Below the pieces are notes generated by a model. It was given only the letters and a program-made list of their open reading frames with translations, was not told the origin of the DNA and searched no databases. A DNA stretch of 64,000 bases from Bubalus kerabau (Eukaryota; Chordata; Mammalia; Artiodactyla; Bovidae): NCBI RefSeq assembly GCF_029407905.1, contig NC_073628.1, positions 91,880,501-91,944,500 of the forward strand, read 5' to 3'. Below, piece by piece: positions 24,016 to 37,006 of the stretch; the stretch's first letter is position 1; each line of letters begins with the position of its first letter. A program made the position numbers and the translations under genes.

Positions 24016-25828
24016 TTTTTAAAATTGACATTGCCTCTTCCATTTTTGAAGAAAGGAACTTCATACTTCTGATACAATTTATCTTGTGTTCTTAAAGTCT
24101 CTTAATACATTAATCACAGCAAATTTAGTAAGTTTCAGAGCAAGCAGAAAATAACATGTAGTCGTTACTTTCTAATCTGGTCCTCAGTTTCTCAGTTTAG
24201 TTCAGTGATGATTGTTATCATAATCATCTATGTCCCAGGCTCTGGGTTAGGTGCCAGGGCACAAATATAAAGAAGATAGCTTGAGACCTTGAGGAGCTCA
24301 CAGCCTAGTTAATAGCAGACTACAAGCAAGTGCCCTGATTGTGTTGGATTTCATTTCTAGGTTTCTTCTAGGGCCACTTCAGTGGAGAAGCCATGATCAG
24401 AACACCATGATCAGATCAGTTCATCTCTAATGAGACCAATCATATAATTATCTAAGAATCACTGAAGAGGTTCCAACACATGCTAGATAGAGCAGTGTAA
24501 CTGATTATCCAACAATATCAAACTTAATTTAAAATGGTCAGGGTTTTATATCTAAGTTTATTTGAACACATGGTAGTTTTTAATGTCTGCCTTGTTGACC
24601 AGAGTAAATTACTGAAAATTTCAGATTCATTTGTTAGTTAAACACAGGATAAATTTCAAGTAACTGAACGAATAATTACAAGGTGAAATATGGGCATCTT
24701 GAAACAAATCTGCATATAGGAATAGATCCTGTAATTAAACTGAGTGAGGATTACTAATGTGATAGTTTGGGGATAATTTTTCACTGCTTTAATTCTCTTC
24801 ACTTTAAAGTATTTTATTTTACTTTTCATCTAGAATAAAACAAGCAAGTTGTATCTTTGATTTTTGTAAGGTATATATCATGACATATGAAATAGAAATG
24901 GCTATATAAAGGAAGCATTTATGAAATATATTTTTAGCAAATCTGACTTTGTAATCAAAATAAAAATTTAAAACTCTTAACCAAAAGGAGGAGAACTATC
25001 CAGCAAAGACTATTAGGCTAGAGGACAAAAAGTCCTTGTTCAGCTTCCTGCTAGAATAAATTCTTTACACAAGGGTGACCTTTTATTTTATAGTTCTCAA
25101 TTCTTTTCATTTCCTGCTCTGTCTACAGTCAGCTTTGTGAGTACACTTGTCATGATGAACTAATTATTTGCCCAGAGATTCTCAGGGTTTTTTTTTTCCA
25201 AATGTAAAATAGTGCATACAAGCTTTGGAAAAGTGAAGTTACATAAAGGGCCACTTTGGTCACCCACTAAGGAGCTTTTCCTCTCCATTTAATAAACTCA
25301 GTGAACTGTCCAGTGTGCACTTAAATATTCAGAACATTCTTTTAGAGACTATAACTTAGGCACTGAGCAAATTCGAGTGCTGATGTTGTGTAAAGAGCCT
25401 GGTTTCATTGCTCAGGGCCTGCGAGACTTTTGAAGGAGAAAGACTTGCACACTTGTCACATTTTTTAGACTTACGAGAATTATTATCAATATATTAGCCC
25501 TTACAATTTGTTTCAGATATTTACTATATACTCAAAGAAGCATCTGCAGGAGGCCAAAATATCCAGAGCAAAGTGGAAAATGTAATATACTGCATGATGT
25601 CAAGCATTGGAATGTTTTGGAAAAATTGAGAGGACTACGTTTTCACATAGAGAATTCGGCAACACTTAGATGCAAAGAACAATCTCTGGTGGAAAAGTTA
25701 TTTACTTGTTTATGTATTATTTGGGGAGTTAGCTTACCAGCAGATAGCTGAATATTATAGAACTCATTTTGTTGTGTAGTATTCACAGTGCAACTCACAC
25801 ATTTAAATTGTGAGAATATAAGTCAAAG

Positions 25829-26040
25829 GCTTCCCTTGTGGCTCAGACGGTAAAGCGTCTGCCTACAATGCGGGAGACCTGGATTCGATCCCTGGGTCGG
25901 GAAGTTCCCCTGGAGAAAGTAAGGGCAACCCACTCCAGTATTCTTGCCTGGAGAATCCCCTGGACAGAGGAGGCTGGCAGGCTACAGTCCTTGGGGTTGC
26001 AAAGAGTCGGACACGACTGAGCGACTTCACTTTCACTTTC
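25829..26040 (+). mobile_element. Bov-tA SINE, well preserved
   Basis: It has a complete head with A-box-like and B-box-like parts and ends cgacttcactttcactttc. The flanks aagtcaaag (25,820-25,828 and 26,041-26,049) are an exact duplication. Confidence 0.92.
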
Positions 26041-26680
26041 AAGTCAAAGAATAATATTAATATTCCCTCAGAAACAAGCTGTTAAAGGGAACTGTCTGAA
26101 ACAGCTTCAGAAATCTTACTGGACAACAAAATTTGCTCAAGCGTGTAGCACTGTGATCAAACAGTTCAGCACGTACTAGCTACAGAGTTTCTGATATTTT
26201 AGCCTCAGATTGAAATTCTTTTAATGATAAAAGGTTTAAAATCAGGTACAGTTGCAGATATTAATATTTTATTTACTGGTTTAAAAACATATTCCTATCA
26301 AATGCATTTCTAAAAGAAATGTTCTTGTAAGTATTTTTATAAATTACAATTTGTCCTGTCAAAAGAGCTGCCCATCCTTGCCCTACGTAACGTTGTACAC
26401 CTGGGGAGGGCGTGCAGCTGGAAGTAAGTTGAAAACACCATGCTACAACTTGGCGTTTATGTCACATGCCGTCAGTTTATGGAGGAAAGGCCATCATGAG
26501 ACTTCCATACTAAATACAGTAACGTCTTTCCTGACCTGGACTCATATTTCCAGTCATCTCCTAACTAAAGCATAGTCTAGAATTTAAAAAAGCAACAAAG
26601 TTCCTGGACAACCAAAATAAATGTAACAAAATCCATGAATGAAAGCTCAGGGTCTTTATCTGTGACAATACCATAGATAA

Positions 26681-26846
26681 TGGGCTTCCCTTGTGGCTCA
26701 GCTGGTAAAGAATCCGCCTACAATGCAGGAGACCTGGGTTCGATCCCTGGGTTGGGAAGATCCCCTGGAGAAGGGAAAGGCTACCCACTCCGGTATTCTG
26801 GCCTGGGGTGCCAAAGAGTCAGATACAACTGAGTGACTTTCATTCA
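26681..26846 (+). mobile_element. Bov-tA SINE with internal deletion
   Basis: The head is intact. The body jumps from tattctggcctggggt to gccaaagagtcagataca. Flanks resemble a ccataga(t/c)aa duplication. Confidence 0.85.
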
Positions 26847-27214
26847 CCATAGACAACGTAGATCTTCATTTTGAGTCTGTTTACTCTTAGACTACACACA
26901 ATTCGAACATTTGTGAATATTTGTAAAATCTCATAGTAGATTGGAAGTAATGGTTTAGGAAGGGATTAGAATTTTACTACTCATCTTCTGTTTTTAAAAA
27001 GTCTGGGAAAGTATAACATTTAGAAAGAGTTCTATCCAAAGTGATTTTAAAAAGTATCTTAACACTTAAAGTAAACCTCAAACTATCTGGAAAATGTTAT
27101 TACTCAAAACAATTCATTCCTTATGTACTCTGGATAACTGAAGTTTTCTGTGCAATTTTAGTTCCTTTTGTCATCTGAATTCTATTGTAGAATTTTTGTT
27201 TTTATTGAAATAAA

Positions 27215-27410
27215 TGATGAGCACTATGTGCCAAAAACTTGACATATACTGTGACTAATCCTTGCAATAACTTTAGTTGGGAGGAATTGCTACCTCATTT
27301 TATAGAAATAAAACTGAGGCTTAGCAATAAAGCCAATTGCCTAGTCAAATTTAGGGTTCAAATCCAGGGGTCATTCTGGCTCTAAAGCCAGCATTCTTTC
27401 CATGGCTATC
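27215..27410. mobile_element. MIR SINE remnant
   Basis: cctcattttatagaaataaaactgaggct-type core and a gggttcaaatccagg end are typical MIR. Confidence 0.6.
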
Positions 27411-28136
27411 TTTTTCTTCTAGCTGATGTCAGTAGGTCTCCAAATCTTTGGTGGGGCTCAAGGATTAATTTCCAGATAAAGAAGATTGCTGTCTAGGTTG
27501 GATCATTCACTGGTTAGCCCAAGCAGCCACAAAGGTTGTTTGGGTCTTCTCTTAAGCCATTTATATTGTTTCAACCTCCCACCATTCATCTCTCAAGTAT
27601 CTACCTCTGAGATAAGGGAATCTGGATTCTCTTGTAGTTGACTCAGCATATGGTTAATTTATTTCCACTCCTGAAAAAATAGTACAAACCATAGAAGGAG
27701 GCTATAAGACATAGGGTAAGTGTCAGACATGAAAAAGGAGATGTTTTATTCTAACAGAGGACACAATAAAATGAATAGAAGGCTTGCCTTTTTATTTTTC
27801 ACCACAAAGGACAGATCAATCTTTTAGTCTCTTTACTAGATTTGTATCTCATCTCCAAGATAAAATTGGACTTTGCCCATTAATCTGTGTTTACCTTTCT
27901 CAGATTCATGAAACCAGGGGCAATAACCAAGTGACCAATGGAAGTGGTGGGAACATTTTAAAACAACTGCTCATAAATTATTCTGGCAGGAGGGGAGTTC
28001 AGGGACAAATAAATAGTAAAGGAAGAGGGATAATGTTGCAAGGTTCATTCTCTGTGCAAACAGCTTAGGTGGAGTACAAAGTCTGTAACACTTAACTCCT
28101 CCCACATCTGAAATAGAACCTGCCTGGAACCTTTTG

Positions 28137-28415
28137 GAGAAGGCAATGGCAACCCACTCCAGCACTCTTGCCTGGAAAATCCCATGGACAGAGGAGCCTG
28201 GCAGGCTGCAGTCCATGGGGTCGCTCAACAGTTGGATACAACTGAGCGTCTTCACTTTCACTTTTTACTTTCATGCATTGGAGAAGGAAATGGCAACCCA
28301 CTCCAGTGTTCTTGCCTGGAGAATCCCAGGAACGGGGGAGCCTGGTGGGCTGCCATCTGTGGGGTCGCACAGAGTCGGACACAACTAAAGTGACTTAGCA
28401 GCAGTAGCAGCAGCA
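28137..28415 (+). mobile_element. Bov-A2 SINE
   Basis: Two Bov-A units joined by tcactttttactttcatgca, ending in a (agc)n tail. It is flanked by ggaaccttttg at 28,126-28,136 and 28,416-28,426. Confidence 0.92.
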
Positions 28416-28743
28416 GGAACCTTTTGAGGGTTCTCCCCTTGTGCATGGCATTGCCAAATTCCTGATGCAGTCATCTGGAATACTTATAAGTAGTTGAAAT
28501 TCTTCACTAGGTCATTATGCCATTACATGCTACCTCACCCAGAGTTTTGCAAAGTGGCAAGATGCCTGAAATTTCAGTTAATGCTTCATTGTTTTTCCTC
28601 AAGCCAAAGATGAAGTGATAATGCTAATGGTCCTGGGGAGGTTAGTTCATTGACATTATCAGTCATGAGTTGTCAGGATGAGTTTGATAGCAGTTTACAT
28701 AGGAAATAATAAATAAAAAGTCACTTTCTAATCCATATGTGCT

Positions 28744-29070
28744 GTGTGCTTGGTCACTCAGTCCTGTCCGACTCTTTGTGACCCCACAGACTGTAGCCTG
28801 CCCGGCTCCTCTGTCCATGGAGATTATCCAGGCAAGAACACTGGAGTGAATTTCCATGCCCTCTTCCAGGGGATCTTCCCAACCCAGGGATTGAACCCAG
28901 GTCTCCCACATTGCAGGCAGATTCTTTGCCATCTGAGTCACCAGGGAAGCCCAAGAATACTGGAGTTGGTAGCCTATCCCTTCTCCAGGGGATCTTTCTG
29001 ACCCAGGGATCAAATCAGGTCCCCAGCATTGCGGGCAGATTCTTTACCCTCTGAGTCACCAGGGAAGCCC
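28744..29070 (-). mobile_element. Dimeric SINE (two tRNA-derived heads), minus strand
   Basis: Head-body-head arrangement. The internal junction near 28,948-28,958 is the complement of tattcttgggcttccctgg, as in the copies at 22,451 and 55,838. The flanks ctaatcc/ctaatca look like a decayed duplication. Confidence 0.87.
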
Positions 29071-29261
29071 TCTAATCATATACTGTCAGGTAAATATTAA
29101 ATTATTTGAACATATTTCAAATAACATTTTTAATCGAGATAAAATTGACATTATAACATTATAATTTAAAGACATTTTAATTGAATTACTTTTATCATCA
29201 TAAAATTATCAAGTGCTTATTATTTGTTAATATTTATCAAGTGCTTATTTTATATACAGGG

Positions 29262-29520
29262 CTTCCCAGGTGGCCTGAAGAAGGAAATGGCAACCCACTC
29301 CAGTATTCTTGCCTGGAAAATCCCATAAATGGAGGAGCCTGCAGCCTATAGTCCATGGGGTCTCAAAGAGCTGGACAAGACTGAGCAACTTCACTTTCTT
29401 TTACTTGACCAGGTGACGCCAGTGGTAAAGAACCTGCCTGCCACTATCCAGTCCCTGGGTGGGGAAGGTCCCCTGGAGGAGCGCATGGCAATCCACTCCA
29501 GAATTCTTGCCTGGAGAATA
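29262..29520 (+). mobile_element. Rearranged Bov-tA SINE pieces
   Basis: A head fragment joins directly to a body (29,262-29,400). A second, head-containing piece starting near 29,407 follows, also truncated. Confidence 0.75.
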
Positions 29521-29559
29521 TACAAGGCATTGTTCTGATATTTCTTGACCACAAACCTA

Positions 29560-29700
29560 TATGAGATAGATATGATTACAATCCCCATTTTACAGATGAG
29601 AAAGACGAGGCACAGAGAGGTAGAGTTACTTGCCAAAAGTCACACAGCTAATAAATGTCTGAGCCAGAATTTGTATGGAGTGTCTAGTTCCAGACCTACA
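29560..29700. mobile_element. MIR SINE remnant
   Basis: cattttacagatgagaaaga and aagtcacacagctaataaat are the MIR core. Confidence 0.65.
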
Positions 29701-30079
29701 TTGTAAGCCACTCTCCTACTTAGTTCTTCTCTTCAAAGGTATAATGGCCAGCATACACGGGGAAAAGATTTATGAGTCATGAAAAGTTAAAATTTATTTT
29801 TAAATGGTGTTATACCAACATCTATTGTAGGATGGATAATTTTCTTACATCAGTCCCTAACAGAACTCTACTCTGCTTATTGTGGTCTGAACATCAATGT
29901 AGTGGAAATAATCAGAACAATATCAGCAATAGGTACTTACCATTCTGTAGCTGATGTGGTCCCTTAAATCTCCACCCTATCCATGATCTTTACCAACACT
30001 GTCATCATTTACTGGGGACATACCAGGTTCCAGGGAACCATATTTAGTACATTACCTAAATGATCTCATTTGTTCCTTA

Positions 30080-30200
30080 TGGAATAAATATAACCATTCC
30101 CACTTTATAGATGAGAAAACTGAAGCTCAGAGATGCTATACTCATAGAATCAGAAATTGTAAAGCTGGAATTTGAACCTAAGTATGCCTTTAAAGTTTAT
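30080..30200. mobile_element. MIR SINE remnant
   Basis: actttatagatgagaaaact followed by a gctggaatttgaacc end. Confidence 0.6.
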
Positions 30201-30324
30201 GTTCTTAACCACTTCAGTATGTACAAAATTTCAATACTACATCTATTACCATCATCACCACCAAATATCACTTATTAGATGCCACCTATGTGCCAGGGTA
30301 GCCCTGTGTCAGTCTAGCCCTATG

Positions 30325-30545
30325 TCACTGTTTCAAACTATGGCTCATGGACCAAATCCAGCCAGCTGCCTGTTTTTTGTAAATAAAATTTTATTGGGAC
30401 ACAGCCATGCACATACATTTACATATTGTCTGCTTTTGTACTAAATGGTAGACTTGAGTAGTTGCAACATAGATTCGATGACTCTCAAAGCCCAGAGTAT
30501 TTACTGGCTCTTCACAAAAAAGTTTTTGAACCCCTGCCTTAACCC
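30325..30545. mobile_element. Old interspersed repeat, possibly hAT-Charlie type
   Basis: gtaaataaaattttattggg followed by acacagccatgcacat, with cacaaaaaagtttttgaacc at the other end, matches a common mammalian repeat. The family name is uncertain. Confidence 0.4.
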
Positions 30546-30852
30546 ATCTTGCAATATTATTATCCTCATTTTTCAGAGGAACATATTGGAATTCATAAAG
30601 ATTAGATAACCTGCCCATCCAGCTATTCAAAAACAAGAACATAGCAAAAAAAACCTGAGGTCTAGATGACTCCAGAAGTTTTTCACTTTCTCCTCTAAAA
30701 TCTACAAAGGCACAATTTTTATTATTACCAGTTATAGGAAAGGAGATTTCTCTTAACTTAATTAACAATATGGTTCAAAATGTTTGACACTGGTGGTAAA
30801 AGAGTTGTACATTTTCCCATGTCAGAGGGATATGATGTTAAATTCCTCTTAC

Positions 30853-30975
30853 CTTCTGAGAATTTACTGTACTTAATTCCTTGAGGATGGATGCTTAAGG
30901 GCTTGTGTGCTTTATTCTTAAAGTGAACTTTCATGATGTCTCCAACTTCAGCATACAAAGTAGGCCCAAGAAGTC
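30853..30975 (-). CDS. F5: F5 exon 3 (A1 domain, Ca2+ ligand Lys)
   Basis: The acceptor is GTTTTCATAG and the donor CAGAAG|GTAAGAG. The 123 nt are phase 1 at both ends and encode residues 84-124: GLLGPTLYAEVGD, then HFKNKAHKPLSIHPQG. The HPQG block is typical of the cupredoxin-like A domains. K121 corresponds to mature Lys93, one of the factor V Ca2+ ligands. Bases after the donor translate into a short intronic extension that is not protein. Confidence 0.96.
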
Positions 30976-31032
30976 CTATGAAAACAAGGATTTAAAATAT
31001 GTCTGTATTCAGGATTACTAAGACACAGCTGC

Positions 31033-31311
31033 TCGGAGAAGGCAATGGCACCCCACTCCAGTACCCTTGCCTGAAAAATCCCATGGATGGAGGAGCCTGG
31101 TAGGCTGCAGTCCATGGGGTCACAAAGAGTCGGATATGACTGAGTGACTTCCCTTTCACTTTTCTCTTTCATGCATTGGAGAAGGAAATGGCAACCCACT
31201 CCAGTGTTCTTGCCTGGAGAATCCCGGGGATGGGGGAGCCTGGTGGGCTTCCATCTATGGGGTCGCACAGAGTCAGACATGACTGAAGCAACTTAGCAGC
31301 AGCAGCAGCAG
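31033..31311 (+). mobile_element. Bov-A2 SINE
   Basis: Two Bov-A units and an (agc)n tail. The flanks are aagacacagctgct (31,019-31,032) and aagacagagctgct (31,312-31,325). It lies 44 nt upstream of the exon 3 acceptor (plus-strand coordinates above the exon). Confidence 0.92.
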
Positions 31312-31893
31312 CAAGACAGAGCTGCTAAGCAAGAAAAACATGCAGAAAACCCCACAGGTGATTGCTGTCATTCCTCTCAGTCTTGAGGTTGATGAGCTTA
31401 TCTTCAATCTAGAAGGCTTTCCCAGCTCATTACCTCTGTATTCCATGCAGGCAGATAAGCATGGGAAGGTGGAAATACCTGGCTTGGTCCCAAAGCCAGT
31501 TAAGAAAATAGAAGAAATAGTTCTGATCATGTCCACCCCATTCTGATTCACTGTCATTCCTGGAGAGACTGCCATCTTGGGTCAAGAAAGGGTGAGGTGA
31601 GAGAAGGCGACCGGCTACTTCAGATCTCTCTGTGGTGGGAGACCTCAGAGACCTAAATGAAGTCAGGGAGCAGAGCCGACCATTCTCTGGCCCTGAAGCC
31701 TCAGAATCCTGAAGCAGGAGTGAGCTTGATGTATCCAAAGAACAGACCATCAATGTGGCCAGAGTGAGAAAAGTTAGGGTCACCCCCTATGGGCCATGGT
31801 AGGGACTTTGGATTTTCTTCTAAGTGAAATGGAAAATAACTGAGCTTTGTGCAGCAGAGAGACATGGTCTCATATGTTTTAAAGTTAATCCTA

Positions 31894-32115
31894 CATGTAC
31901 ACACCACTATATTTAAAATGGATAACCAACAAAGACCTACTGTATAGCACAGGGAACTCTGCTCAATATTATGTGGCAGCCTGGGTGTGAGGGGAGTTTG
32001 GAGGAGAAAGAATACTCATTTATGTACCGCTGAGTCCTTTTGCTGTCCACTTGAAACTATCGCAACATTGTTAACTCGCTATACCCCAAGACAAAATAAA
32101 AAGTATTTTTTTTTT
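31894..32115 (+). mobile_element. L1 3' end, plus strand, with target-site duplication
   Basis: The 3' terminal L1 block includes cctactgtatagcacaggga (31,937-31,956). It is bounded by aagttaatccta (31,882-31,893) and aagttcatccta (32,116-32,127), a 12-bp duplication with one mismatch. Confidence 0.75.
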
Positions 32116-32704
32116 AAGTTCATCCTAAAAAAAAAAAAAAAATCACAAGAAAGATTTGTCCTAGCTGCTGGGTAGAAAATATTCTGTGTAGGGACAACAG
32201 TGGACACAGACCAGGTGGTATAGACTGGAGATAACGCTGTGTTGGGCCAGCATGTGCAGAAGTGAAGCAGGGAGAAGAGGTTAGATTCTGGGCATTTTGA
32301 CAGTAGAGGCCGCACATTTGCTGAGGGGTTAGATGTAGCCATTGAGAGAGAGAAGGCAAGGGTGATCCTAAGGGTTTTGATCTAAGCAACTGGATAAGTA
32401 ATGTTAGCAGTTACTTTGATGGGGAGCACAGCAGGGACAGCAGATTGGGGTGCAGAAGTCAACAGTGAGGCTTCACTTACTACATGCCAGGTGCTGTGCT
32501 AGGTCCTGGGGACACATGGATAAATAAGTGACTGCCCTTGTCCTTAAGGAGGTCACAGGCTCATTTAGAGATAGACATATGGTAGAAGCTACTGCTGAGA
32601 TATGGGCAAAATGTTACAGGAGCAGAAAGGATGAAGGACCAACTCTGTCTGTGGAGTTAGGGGAAGAGTTGACATTTGACTCAGCTTTCTGAAGAATCAT
32701 ATGT

Positions 32705-32890
32705 TACAGTTTCCCAGAGTGTAATCCTTGGATGCTTCTGCATCAAGAATCAGTGAGGGTTGAACTAAAAGGCAGATTCTCCAGTAAATACTCTCTCAGC
32801 CCCAGTGAACCTGAGTCTGTCTGGAGGTGGGGTCCGGGAATCTGCATTTTAGAGGTGTGCTCCTGAGTGATTCTGATGTCCTTCAAAGCT
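32705..32890. mobile_element. MER5-like (hAT) fragment
   Basis: ggtggggtccgggaatctgc flanked by cagtgagggttgaact-type sequence resembles MER5 elements. Confidence 0.5.
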
Positions 32891-33109
32891 TGAAGACTTG
32901 TTACCAAAAGCCCTTTTTCAGACAGTTGACCGTTCTCACTTCCAGGCCATCCATAAGCTCTCATGGGGTTGGCTTCTGCCCATTAGGAATCACAGGAGCA
33001 GGAGAAGGAAGTTACAGTAGTCATGGAATTCAACTAGCATTTGTTTGCCATGGAGATAATTGTAATTGTCCCTCTTGATATAGTTGAGCACTCTAAGTCT
33101 TTACATTAA

Positions 33110-33285
33110 ACCTTCCAGCACATCTTTAAGGTTGTTATTAAGATACTTATTTTACAGATGAAGAAACTGAACCTCAGAGAATTTAAATATCTTGCCCAAT
33201 ACTATACAGCTAATTAGAGACAGAGCCATAATTTAACCTTAAATCTGTCTGACTCTAAATGCTAAGCTTTTAACCACCTCTTTTC
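33110..33285. mobile_element. MIR SINE remnant
   Basis: attttacagatgaagaaact and acagctaattagagacagag are the MIR core. Confidence 0.65.
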
Positions 33286-34452
33286 ATTGCACCTTGTAGT
33301 TATTCATTCTTTTAAGAAATATTGAGTGCTCACATTATCCTAGGTGTCAGAATTGGAATGGTGAGTAGAACAGATGTACCCCTTGCCTTCAAAGATAATA
33401 GAAGGCAAGACAGATTTTAACAAATGGTCACACAAATATTTAATTGCAAACTGTGGTTCATATTATGAAAGAAAAGAATAGGATTATCTGCACGGCATTT
33501 GACAGGGGCTTCTAGGCTATTCTTAGAGGCAGGAAGGGGATCAGAGTTGGAAAATGCTTCCCTGAGGAAGTGAGGTATGAAGACATACATGTTGTTACTT
33601 TCTCAAGGCCCTATTTTCTGAAGACTGTTCTGTCTTACCCTTTCCTTGTAAGGGCTCTTTCTCATGCCCTTAAGATAGATATCTTGGCTGACACGTCAGC
33701 CTCGATAGGTGGTGTTCTGCACGCAGAACAAACTTCCTTATCTTCAAAGCCTTACTATATGACTCCCTTGTCCAAAAAGGGGACTTTATAAATATACACT
33801 CAGCGTTTTCTCAGAGAATTGCTCTTTCATGAGCTGTCCCTAAACTGTCTCTTATAATCCTGTGTGGTTGTGAAAATTAATTCAATACGACACCACCACA
33901 GTGAGACGTTAACTGAAGCCCAAAGGCAAAGAGGCAAAGGGATGGACAAGAGCGGTCCAGGGAGTGGGACTAGCATGTACAAAGGCACTGAGGTGCCAGC
34001 ACACTTGGCCTATTCAGAGAACTGGCAGATAGCCGTGGGAAGGCAGAGCTTTGGAGGTAAGAGAGAAAGGCAGAAAGTGAAGCCAAAGGCATGATCAGAG
34101 GTCTCATCACACAGGGCCTTGTAGACCTCTCAGAGTTTTGCCTCTTAGCCTAATAGTATCTGGAAGCAGGGGTGCAACATGGACCAGTGACCAGCTGCAT
34201 TTGTGAGAAACCAGAGTGAAGGCTGAGAGATGTTGGTAATTTAGTTCAAGGTTAGGACAATGGAGATGATAAGGAGAGAACATATTAGAGAGCTGTTTAG
34301 ATCACACTATCAGGACTTGATGGGTTTCATGTAGAGTAGGGGGTGAGGGAGGTCAAGTAGCCATGGATGGCTGCTGAGGTTCTAGTTTGGAAGGCTGGGT
34401 GGATGAGAGGGCCATTTCCTGGAATGGAGGACATTGTGGCAGAGTTTTGTTG

Positions 34453-34930
34453 GGGGGCGGTGTGTAGTAGGCAGGATAATGCCCTCCCACATCCTAATCC
34501 CTGGGACCTGTAAATATGCTATCTTATATGGCAGAATAGATTCTGTGGGTGTGATTAAGTTAAGGAAGTTGAGACGGGGAGGGTTTCTTGGATTATCCAG
34601 GTGGGCCCAACGTAATCATAAAGGTCCTCAGAAAAGGGAAGCAGGGGTATCTGAGTTAGCAACTAGAAAATGCTACCTGCTGGCTTTGAAGAAGAAGGAA
34701 GGGGCCATGAGCCCATGGATGCAGGTGGCTTCTATCAGTAGTAACAGGAAAAGGCAAGGAAATAATTCTCCCCAGAAGCCTCTGGAAGGAACAGAGTTCT
34801 TCAAACACCTTGATTTTAACTCAGTGAAACTCATTTGGACTTCTGGTCTCAAGAATTTTAAGATAACAAATTTGTGTTGTTTTAAACCACTACGTTTGTG
34901 GTAATTTGTTACAGCAATGACAGGAAACTC
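34453..34930 (+). mobile_element. MLT1-like LTR (ERVL-MaLR), old
   Basis: Landmarks are tggattatccaggtgggccc near 34,590 and gtggtaatttgttacagcaa near 34,899, which resemble the 3' part of MaLR LTRs. No internal retroviral genes are visible, so it looks like a solitary LTR. Confidence 0.55.
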
Positions 34931-35942
34931 ATTTTCCCTTAGCAGTGAGAGAATGTGATCTTTGAGACAGTCATCTTTTGTTTCCACCCACTGTTGTCTT
35001 ATTCCACTCCTTGAGCTCCAAGTCCTAGAGTTTACACTGACCTTGTGCCAGAAGCTTTTTGTTTGTGTTTTTATGTTAGTTCTGCATAGGACCATGGAGT
35101 CCATTGAGCTGAATCCTCATCTGAGAGATGGGTACAAAGCCTGGGAAGCGGATGGAAAGAGTGGCGTGTCCAAGGTCAGTCAGTGATTGGGTGGCATTGC
35201 TGGGACTAGAACTCAGGTCTCTAGACTCTTGAACCAAAGCTTTCTTTTACCACCTTCTGCAGGGCAGGGCAGCTCCCTCACTTTCCTGGAATAGTCCCCA
35301 TATCTGCACTGGTTTTCACTCCTGGCCATAGCTGACTCCACTGACTGGCCCCTCTCTTCTGGCTGATACCCTCAGACCTAGCTCCCAACAGAAGCCCCCA
35401 CTGTCTACTCCCACCTGCCCAGAATGCCCATGAGCCAAGTCAGGTGCTGACTGCTGTCACATGGTCCACTGCAATTTGTTACCATGGATGCCTTGCTCGG
35501 TTGGTCTGTTTGTTGGCATCACATGGCTGCACATGCCCGATGCCCAGAATAAGTCTTCTAAGTTATTTAACGTCTTACTGCAATGAGTGGTTAGCAATAT
35601 TTGTTTAGCCTCCCTATTTGCTTCTTGAGAATTAAAGCAAACAAAGGGGTATTTTTACAAATGCAAACCAAATACCTTCATGCATGGAGGCAAACACGGC
35701 CGAATGTTGTTTGAGCTGCCATTTAGATCCTCCATAAACCAGATGGCCTAAGACCTTCTCTGCCTTTTCTTTGGTGCCTAATGTCAAATGGGGGGAAAAA
35801 GTGGCCTGTCTTGAGATTGCAGGGAGGTAGCACGGTCTGTACCCAATTTCATGCAGTTTTGGAATGAAAACTGCAGGAGGTAAGCTAACACAATCCCCTG
35901 CTCTCAGGTGAACAATGTGTTGCAGAACACAGGGCAGCCCAT

Positions 35943-36149
35943 TGCTGCTGCTGCTAGTGCTAAGTTGCTTCAGTCGTGTCCAACTCTGTGCAACCCTATA
36001 GATGGCAGCCCACCAGGCTCCCCCATCCCTGGGATTCTCCAGGAAAGAACACTGGAGTGGGTTGCCATTTCCTTATCCAGAGGATCTTCCCGAACCAGGG
36101 ATTGAACCCAGGTCTCCCGCAGGGTAGGCAGATGCTTTACCATCTGAGC
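35943..36149 (-). mobile_element. Bov-tA SINE with CTG-rich tail
   Basis: The left end ttgctgctgctgctagtgct is the tail and the right end ccatctgagc is the head. It lacks the last bases of the head. Confidence 0.85.
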
Positions 36150-36469
36150 ATATGTGAATTATCAACTAGGGGACCTAACTGAAGGATGTCATCTCCTAAT
36201 GGCCTTTATCAGTCCTGTGAACTATGTTACCATATTCACCACATTTGAGATCCCAGAAACCCATCCATCCTACTTTCCTTAATTGAAAAAGAGTTGAGGA
36301 AAAGAGAAGAATTTTTTCTTTAAAAATTATAGCTATTATGCATATCACACTAAATAAAAAAGAGATGGGAAGGATAGATGCAAAAAAAATCAGCCATATA
36401 CAGTTCCTTTAAACGAATTTCAGGACCCAGCAAATAATCATTTGCTAAAGTTCATTTGTGCTCATTAAA

Positions 36470-36592
36470 CTAGACCATAAGCTCCACGAAGGCAGGGGAT
36501 GCATTTGTCTTGTCCACCATGACATCCATAGTGCCTATTTCAATGCCCAGCCCACAGTAGGTGCTCTTTAATAGTCTGCTAGATGAATGAAC
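36470..36592. mobile_element. LINE-2-like 3' tail
   Basis: ccataagctccacgaaggca and cccacagtaggtgctcttta are the familiar L2 3' end pattern. Confidence 0.5.
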
Positions 36593-36914
36593 AAAAAGTC
36601 AAACACTTAAAAGTTGTGTTTAGCTTTTTTAAATCAATGTTAAAAACAGTTGTCTTCATAGGCATGTGACCCATGAAATTGCACAGGGCCTCATGCTCAG
36701 GAGGCCCCCAGCTTGGCTTAATGCTTTGTTGTCACTGTTTTGAAATTCTCAATACTATGAATAAGAGCCCTACAAATTATGTAGTCACACTGGTTGAAAA
36801 CAACAAAAACACATTACTATAAAATATCACTTAATGTATATTTTAGATATACGTGAATATCAAATTAGCCATAGAGTTTTATCTTTAAAATTTAAAAATA
36901 TATTTCAGGCTTAC

Positions 36915-37006
36915 CTGAAGTTCTGGATTGTGGTTTTTCTTTCTGAAAATATGCCTCATACTCCCTGTAGACAATTTTCTTAAAGGAGGTTTCAAAAGGT
37001 TTCGAA
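36915..37006 (-). CDS. F5: F5 exon 2 (A1 domain)
   Basis: The acceptor is TTTATTTCCAG and the donor CTTCAG|GTAAG. The 92 nt encode residues 53-83 plus one base of the next codon. The motif SFKKIVYREYE followed by FQKEKPQS is characteristic of the factor V A1 domain. Its few differences from the human protein, as I remember it, cluster near the exon start (SSKPFE). The exon is too short to stand out as an ORF and was found by extending from exon 1. Confidence 0.94.

Larger units (their letters stand above)
10304..30852 (-). other. F5: F5 intron 3 (20.5 kb, repeat-rich)
   Basis: The largest intron in the window. It contains most of the BovB and L1 DNA, a Tigger-like remnant, L2 and MIR remnants and at least seven SINEs, listed separately. 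22,690-25,800 and 26,850-28,120 are mainly AT-rich with only old fragments (an L1 3' end at 23,890 and a MIR at 27,215). No coding exon was seen on either strand. Confidence 0.85.
30976..36914 (-). other. F5: F5 intron 2
   Basis: It contains a Bov-A2 SINE, an L1 3' end, a MER5-like fragment, a MIR, an MLT1-like LTR, one Bov-tA SINE and an L2-like tail, listed separately. 33,300-34,440 and 34,950-35,940 show no element I can name. Confidence 0.85.

Noticed and set aside
25829..26040. SINE head with A and B boxes as a tRNA gene
   Set aside because: It is the tRNA-Glu-derived head of a Bov-tA SINE with Bov-A sequence attached and a target-site duplication.
34434..34904. Plus-strand ORF of 156 codons
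   Set aside because: It lies within an MLT1-like LTR and shows no protein family signature.
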